The position numbers and the translations under genes are program-made. Source: Trachythela sp. YZ-2020 (taxonomy: Eukaryota > Cnidaria > Anthozoa > Malacalcyonacea > Clavulariidae). Taken from it: a DNA stretch of 64,000 bases. Location of the stretch: the NCBI GenBank assembly GCA_016169945.1, contig JADLSH010000217.1, positions 2,542,001 to 2,606,000 of the forward strand. Reading direction: 5' to 3'. Below, one piece after another: positions 57,519 through 64,000 of this stretch; positions within the stretch are counted from its first letter, which is position 1; each line of letters begins with the position of its first letter. The notes beneath the pieces are model-generated. The model had not been told where the DNA came from. It worked only from the letters and a program-made list of their open reading frames with translations, and did no database searches.

Positions 57519-58131
57519 GAATCAATCAATCAATCAATCAATCAAACTTTATTTATCCACGGTACTATTTCACAAAGACAAAAACTAAAATATTTACAAA
57601 ATGTGATCTTCCAATAGGCCGTGCTATGTATGATTAATTACATGCAAATATAAAAAGAATTTATTAAGTTAATACAATAAGATTAAGAGGAAAAAAAGAA
57701 GATAAATTAATTATCAAGAATTATTACCACTATTTGTCACTAGAGCCCTTTTGAAAGTTGACAATGAACCCAAATTTTTTATGTTAGGTAATAAATCATT
57801 CCAAGCTACTGTACGAGAATGATTTTTTACAAAAGTTGGTATTTGGCCTCGGGAGTGCCAAGTTAAATTCAGCCTGCCTAGTTTCATGATTATGAAGTGT
57901 ACTGGTTTTCGTGAATAAATCAATTACGTAATCAGGCACCATATTATTATTTACCTGATGCATAGTAGTACATAATTGATTATTTCTTCTGAGACTTAGA
58001 TTAGGTAAATCTAATACTTTAAGTATATCAGCTGACCTAAATTCATACCCACTCTTTGTAATAATACGAGTTGCTCTATTTTGTAAACGTTGCAATCTTA
58101 ATCTAAATCTTGTCAATCTTATCTATGTTGC
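57519..58131 (-). mobile_element. 5'-truncated LINE with (TTGA)n tail, inserted at the Penelope-like element
   Basis: The minus-strand frame from 58116 reads LRLQRLQNRATRIITKSGYE, ILKVLDLPNLSLRRNNQL and PDYVIDLFTK, then after a frameshift RTVAWNDLLPNIKNLGSLST. This is the C-terminal region of a CR1/Jockey-type LINE. The 3' untranslated region carries AATAAA, then a (TTGA)n tail at 57519-57545. The tail abuts Penelope-like coding sequence, so this LINE most likely inserted into that element. Confidence 0.7.
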
Positions 58132-59443
58132 CCTCTAATCCGTGTTTATATGTTTGAGCACTTACAAAATATATTGCTCGCAAAATTGTTTGTTTTTGTT
58201 TTGCTTCGATATGTTTTTGACACTCGTCGCGAGCATTGCTTTTGCCGGCATGTTAACCGGCCGCTGAGAAAACCGCTGAATATTGTACTATAGCGTTTTG
58301 AACTGACCTCATAAATTTCTGTGTTGTTTTTCTCTTTGAAATTTCTATCTAAATTCCTCAGGCTCGGTGATTACAAGTCTATATATAGTCACTTCGCCTG
58401 CGGCTCAGTGACTATAGGCCGTAATCACCTCGTCCTCGGCGACTAATTGTAAATGCACTGAGCGCTCAATCTATTTTTACTGGAGCTCGGCTGTTCGCGA
58501 GAATGCTGACGTCATACAGATCCTTGCTCTCATGCGGAAATTTGCTATAATGGAAATGCGTTGATGTTTTAATGTTTTATATTTTGATATTATTCAGACC
58601 CAAAAATTGTTAATTTTGTATTTTTGAGCGGAGAAATTCCTGCAAAATCATAAAGAAAATAAATTTCGGTCTGCATGTCAAGTACGTTTTCAATTGTCAA
58701 TTAAAGCCGTAAATGTTTAAAAAAATCGCAAATAGCCGTAGAAAACTTCACAAAGAGACAGTAAAACTCAGTAAAATATCGGAGTACATTGTCGGAGAGA
58801 TATAATATATAAGATCATAACACGACAAATTTTATGAATTTTTTTTACTATAATTACCAGCAATCATCCATGGCCCGAAGCTCTTGTTGTGGTCGGGTAT
58901 AAAAGCATACAAAAGCCATAATTTAATTTAAAATTAAGAGGTTTATTTTCGAAATTGCAGCAGAAAAATATACTACAATCTTTGAGGAGAAAATTTTGTA
59001 GTATATTTGTTAAGGTTGTTCTCATCTCTAAGGTAAATTAAATAAATATTTACCAAAAACAACAAAGTTTACAAAATAATTGAGAAAAATTACAAAAAAT
59101 TCATATCTTTTCAAAAACACAATTCGCCCACAAACACAAACAACATTAGGAAAATGTTGGTGTGGTAATTTTCATTGAAGCTAGGATACGTATGACGCTA
59201 GGATCTATATGACGTCAGCATCGGTGCGGACACTTTTTGACCTCGAGCACCCAATTCAGTTATTGTATAGGTCAGTGGTTTGATCGAAACTCTGACAATA
59301 GAAGTTTCAAAAATCAATTATTATTTATCTAATGTCGGACTAGAAGCATTTTTGAACCGAATTGTGCGTCTTACGTCGTTTTAACAGCTTTTGAAAATAA
59401 TGCTGACGGAACATATAAGACATCGAACTTTATACCTCTAATA
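58132..59443. other. intergenic region 3' of gene B
   Basis: No gene recognised. An imperfect hairpin lies at about 58361-58436 (ggtgattac..tatagtcact against its complement). Gene B's 3' untranslated region and polyadenylation site should fall just left of 59444; no single convincing signal was chosen. Confidence 0.45.
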
Positions 59444-62400
59444 TTAGAATTTTGTTACGTTAAATGCTGACTTCGAATAATCTTCAGCACCATCATTGGA
59501 GTAGAGATCATAGTCCAATTCGAAATTGTTTCCTCCATTTTCCAAATCATGACAGTTATCTTCTAACAACTTTGACTTGTGTCTCGTTAAGATAATCTGC
59601 AACGAAAATCATATTAATGAACAATGCAATTTTAAAACCATATCAATATTCCATGCTTAGGAATGTTAGGTTTGGTAGTTGACGTGCTTACACAAGAAGA
59701 GAGGGAATTTTGAGTACCTGACGAGGAATCGCGCCACAAGGCGTTGCCGAATACACCAACGATTTTTCAGTAAATATATAAGTTATGAGTTTCTTTCCGG
59801 TACTCTCTAGGTGAGTGGGAGAGGGAAGTAGAAGTTTCTACTCGGCCAAACTTTAACCTTATAACGGGTTTGGCACGAGGCCAAGTAATATGTGTTTTCC
59901 TGCATGAGAGGACACGGGACTGAGAAAGATTTGCTAAACCAGGATGAAGATTCTGACAAATACTTCCTGAATTCGACGATATTGAGATGAACATTGAAGC
60001 TGAGTATACTTACAACGATTGAAACCAAAACCAGAATGACGAAAACCACGACTAAGCAAACAATCAAAATAATCATCCACGTTTCCAATCCATCGTCATC
60101 ATCATCCACGCCTCTTTCTGAAACTCGAAAACCCTTTATAATAATGGTTCCATCCCCACTGTTGTTTGCTTGAATAATTGTTTCTTCGATTTGCTGAACA
60201 TTTGTAGTAGCTTCCGTTGAATTAAATATTACATCGATATCCGCAACGATGCTCCCTGCCGAAAATGAATTTACGATAACTCTGATAAATCCTCGTAAAC
60301 CTCGACAAAATGGAGTCAAGAAACCGATAAATGTATTTTCCAAATTTTTAAATGCTTGGCTATTACTGTTTCCCAGGTCGGTGTTAAAATTACCCTCAAT
60401 TGTTATCAGTACGACGTAGCTAATTATTCCTGAAGTCGGAATTGAAAACTGAGTTGTCGAAAATTCGGTCGTAGAAGTTGTTGGTACATTTGGTGTATCA
60501 GTTCTATTTGTAAAAGTATTTGTCGTAACAGTCACAGAGCTTGAGATGTCAAGGGATTTAGATGAACTTGCGTCAATTGTAGGAGATTCAGTTACCACAG
60601 CTGATGAACTCGCAGCCACAGAAACACTCGAACTTGACTCCGTTGTAGATGCATTCATGGAAATTGACATTGAATTTGATGGACTAAGTTGAAAGTCAAT
60701 ACTGGATTTGAATACTGATGGTGATGGACTGGGATGAATATTGCCAGTGGAACTGAACACTGATTGTGTTGCACTGTGTTGAATATTGACAGTGGAACTG
60801 AATATTGATTGTGATGGACTAAGGTGAGCATCAATAGGGAAAGTGAATATTGATGAAGATGCAATGCCTTGAGCATCAATACTTGATCTGAAATTTGACG
60901 GTGTTGGTGTCCTTGACGTTGATGGTAGCATTGACGCTGATTGTGCCATTGACGCTGATGGAGTTAGCGACCTTGTTCGTGACATTGACGAAGATGGTGT
61001 CATTGGCGTTGGTGGTGTCATTGACGTTGATGGTGACATTGTCGTTGACGGTGTCATTGACGTTGATAGTGTAATTGATTTTGATGATGTAATTGACGTT
61101 GATGGTTTCATTGATCTGATTGGTGTTATTGACGTCGATGGTGCGATTGATATTGCTTGTGACACTGTCGTTGACGTTGTTGATGATATTGATGTTGGTG
61201 TTGTCATTGGCGTTGATAATGTAATTGACGGTGATGGTGTCATTCGCGCTGATGTTCTCATTGTCTTTGATCGTGACATTTTCGTTGATGGTGTCATTGG
61301 CGCTGATGGTGTCGTCGGCATTGATGGTGTCCTTAACACCGACAGCGATGTACTTGGACACATACATAACGTTGATTGTGACAGTAAGGTTGATGTTGTC
61401 TTTGTCGTTGATGGTGACATTAACGTCGACTGTGTCATTGACACTGATAGCGATACATTAGGACAAATACATAATGTTAATGATGTCGTTGTCGTTGATG
61501 GTGTAATCGTCTTTGATGGTGACATTGTCTTTGATGGTGAGATTGACGTTGACGTTGATGTTGCCACTGATGTTGATCGTGACTTTGTCGTTGATGGTGA
61601 CATTGACATTGTCTGCGTCATTGACATTGATAACGATATACTTGGACAAATACATAACCTTGATGATGTCGCTGTATGTATGTATGACACTACCATTATG
61701 TGATGTATTGGTGTGAACATCGACTCCCGAAACTGACATTGACATTGAGGATGACATTTCCATTGATGGTGACTTTGACATTGATAGTGACGTACTTGGG
61801 CAAATACATAATGTTGATGCAGTCATTGTCGTAGATGGTGGCATCGTCGTCGATGTTGTCTTTGTCTTTGATCGTAACATTGTAATTGATAGCGACATAC
61901 TTGGACAAATACATGACGTTGATGCTGACATTGACATTGACATTGATGGTGACACTACCATTGGTGGTGTTTGACTGGTTTGAGCGTCAACTATCGAAAC
62001 TGAAAGTGACATTGATGTTGACATTATCGTTGTTGGTGACATTGACATTGAAGCACTTGGACAAATGCATAACGTTGATTGTGTCATTGACGTGGATGGT
62101 GACATTGACATTGATGGCGAGATATTTGGACAAATACATGACGTTGATGATGACATTGGCATTGATGGTGACACTACCATTGGCGGCGATTGATTGGTTT
62201 GAAAATCAACCCTCGAAACAGACATTGATGGTGACTTTGACATTGATGTACTTGGACAAACACATAATGTTGATGCTGCCATTGTCGATGATGGCGGCAC
62301 TTTCGTTGATGGTGGCATCGTCATTGATGTTGTCATTATATTGGATTGTGACATCGGCATTGATAGCGATATACTTGGACAAATACATAACGTTGATGAT

Positions 62401-64000
62401 AACTTTGTTATTGATGGTGACACTACCATTGATGGTGATTGACTGTGTTGAGCATCAACTCTTGAAACTGACATTGATGACGACATTGATGCACTTGCAC
62501 AAACACATAACGTTGATTGTGTCAGTGTCGTTGATTGTGATATTGACATTGATGGCGACATACTTGGACAAACACATGACGTTGATGATAACATTGACAT
62601 TGACGGTGACACTACCATTGATAGTGATTGACTGGTTTGGACATCGACTCTCGAAACTAACATTGAGATTGATGGTGACATTGACATTGAGGGTGACATT
62701 GGCATTGATGATGACGTTGACATCGATGGTGATGTACTTGGACAAATACACAACCTTGATGCTGTCATTTTCGTTGACGGCGGTACTTATGGTGTTGGTG
62801 GTATCGCCGTTGACGGTGACATTATCTTGGATTGTGACACTGGCATTGATAGCGATGTACTTGGACAAATACATAACGTCGATGATGACATTGATATTGA
62901 TGGTGACACTACCATTGATAGTGATTGACTGGTTTGGACATCGACTCTCGAAACTGAAACTGAGATTGATGGTGACATTGACATTGATGGCGACATTGAC
63001 ATTGATGCACTTGTACAAACACATAACGTTGATTGTGTCAGTGAAGTTGATTGTGATATTGACATTGATAGCGGCATACCTGGACAAATACATGACGTTG
63101 ATGATGACATTGACATTGATGGTGACAATACCATTGATAGTGATTGACTGGTTTGGACATCGACTCTCGAAACTAACATTGAGATTGATGGTGACATTGA
63201 CATTGAGGGTGACATTGGCATTGATGGTGACTTTGACATTGATAGCGATGTACTTGGACAAATACATAACGTTGATGCTGTCATTGTCGTTTTTGGCGGC
63301 ACTTTCGGTGTTGGTGTCATCGCCGTTGATGGTGACATTATCTTGGATTGTGACATTGGCATTGATAGCGATATACTTGGACAAGTACATGACGTTGATG
63401 ATGACATTGATATTGATGGTGACGCTACCATTGATAGTGATTGACTGGTTTGGACATCGACTCTCGAATCTGACATTGAGATTGATGGTGACTTTGACAA
63501 TGATAGTGATGTACTTGAACAAATGCATGACGTTGATGATGAAATTGATATTGATGGTGACCCTACCATTGATAGTGATTGACTAGTTTGGCTATCGACA
63601 CTCGAAACTGGCATTGAGATTGATGGTGTCATCAACATTGATGGTGATATTGGAATTGATGGTGAGTTTGACATTGATAGTGATGTACTTGGACAAATAC
63701 ATAACTTTGATGCTGTCATTTTCGTTGATGGCGGCACTTTCGGTGTTGGTGGCATCGTCGTTGATGGTGACATTATCTTGGATTGTGACATTGGCATTGA
63801 TAGCGATGTGCTTGGACAAATACATGACGTTGATGATAACATTGATATTGATGGTGACCCTACCATTGATAGTGATTGACTAGTTTGGCTATCGACACTC
63901 GAAACTGGCATTGATATTGATGGTGACATCAACATTGATGGTGATATTGGCATTGATGATGACTTTGACATTGACATTGATAGTGATGTACTTGGACAAA
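59444..64000 (-). CDS. SEA-domain, Ser/Met-rich transmembrane mucin-like protein, gene B (5' partial)
   Basis: The coding path runs in from the right edge through about 1,000 codons of Ser/Met/Pro/Thr-rich repeats with recurring CICPS and SVSRVDVQTSQS blocks. A SEA domain follows (from ISYVVLITIEGNFNTDL through FSAGSIVADIDVIF, a G-S-I-V cleavage-type site), then an acidic VDDDDDGLETW and a transmembrane helix (WMIILIVCLVVVFVILVL). The exon ends at 60014 at GTT|GTAAGT. A 417-bp intron ends ttcgttgcag, and the last exon (59596-59444) adds IILTRHKSKLLEDNCHDLEN and 30 more residues ending NVTKF. Phases match. The protein is a predicted type I cell-surface mucin. Two breaks need explaining: an in-frame TAA at 62789-62787 and a 2-base shift near 61693-61710. 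Either this allele is a pseudogene, the breaks are assembly errors, or repeats are spliced out. Confidence 0.75.
60900..64000 (-). repeat. coding minisatellite of gene B with higher-order units
   Basis: The base pattern is tttgacattgatggtgacat-like hexamer/dodecamer text, read on the minus strand as SMSMSPSMS. Higher-order units of about 440-520 bp each carry CICPS, a SPSM tract and SRVDVQTSQS. Matching points lie at about 62732, 63249 and 63687. Because base lengths are multiples of three, plus-strand and alternative minus frames are also open for hundreds of codons (for example 61886-63586 plus); these are by-products. Confidence 0.85.

Noticed and set aside
62455..63528. 357-codon minus-strand frame (MYLSKYIAIN-type repeat)
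   Set aside because: It is a shifted reading of the same repeat; it does not connect to the SEA domain except through an indel.
61886..63586. 566-codon plus-strand frame (LTLMVTLPL-type repeat)
   Set aside because: It is the antisense of gene B's Ser/Met repeat and stays open only because repeat lengths are multiples of three; it has no start context, splice sites or domain.

Overview
The window looks like nuclear DNA from a multicellular animal, most likely a non-bilaterian such as a cnidarian. This placement is an inference. It rests on AT-rich, intron-bearing, low-gene-density sequence, SEA-domain surface-mucin genes, and a transposon mix (Crypton recombinase, Penelope-like element, CR1/L2-type LINEs, tRNA-derived SINEs, THAP/YqaJ-type DNA transposons, Pif1-like helicases) typical of such genomes. 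No bacterial, organellar or viral genome structure is seen.

Two host-type genes lie at the two edges, both on the minus strand, and are paralogues. Gene A (1-1362, running off the left edge) and gene B (59444-64000, running off the right edge) each encode a long Ser/Met/Pro-rich tandem-repeat stalk followed by a SEA domain with a G-S-[VI]-V self-cleavage-type motif. Gene B also shows a transmembrane helix, a splice donor and acceptor, and a short cytoplasmic tail. Gene B's repeat frame is interrupted by one in-frame stop and one frameshift.

Almost everything between is mobile or repetitive. 2.8-5.8 kb: a small hAT-type element, a small ORF and a LINE 3' end. 8.9-14.1 kb: a Pif1-like helicase pseudogene broken by a 750-bp inverted-repeat element and by a 2.94-kb transposon with 414-450-bp terminal inverted repeats carrying a THAP gene and a SAP-SWIM-YqaJ nuclease gene; the helicase 5' part is then repeated in inverted orientation. 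15.5-16.5 kb: a decayed cysteine-peptidase-like gene with a 15-residue repeat insert. 17.4-19.5 kb: a near-perfect 2.1-kb foldback element, with a relative at 36.8-43.3 kb that is itself split by a 4.1-kb CACAG-ended element. 20.2-21.4 kb: a Crypton tyrosine recombinase pseudogene. 22.2-22.8 kb: a MITE. 23.0-29.4 kb: a 6.4-kb higher-order satellite. 30-36.7 kb: LINE end, SINE, minisatellites and an hAT-type element. 44-47 kb: a LINE with ORF1-like and reverse transcriptase remains, then an 83-bp minisatellite. 52.3-55 kb: a 2.6-kb interval bounded by about 190-bp inverted repeats. 56.5-58.1 kb: a Penelope-like element interrupted by a LINE.

The strongest candidate for a little-described system is the THAP plus SAP-SWIM-YqaJ transposon inside the helicase locus. 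The split cysteine peptidase and the paired SEA-mucin genes come next. All frame and exon assignments come from reading the sequence by eye; no database search was possible.
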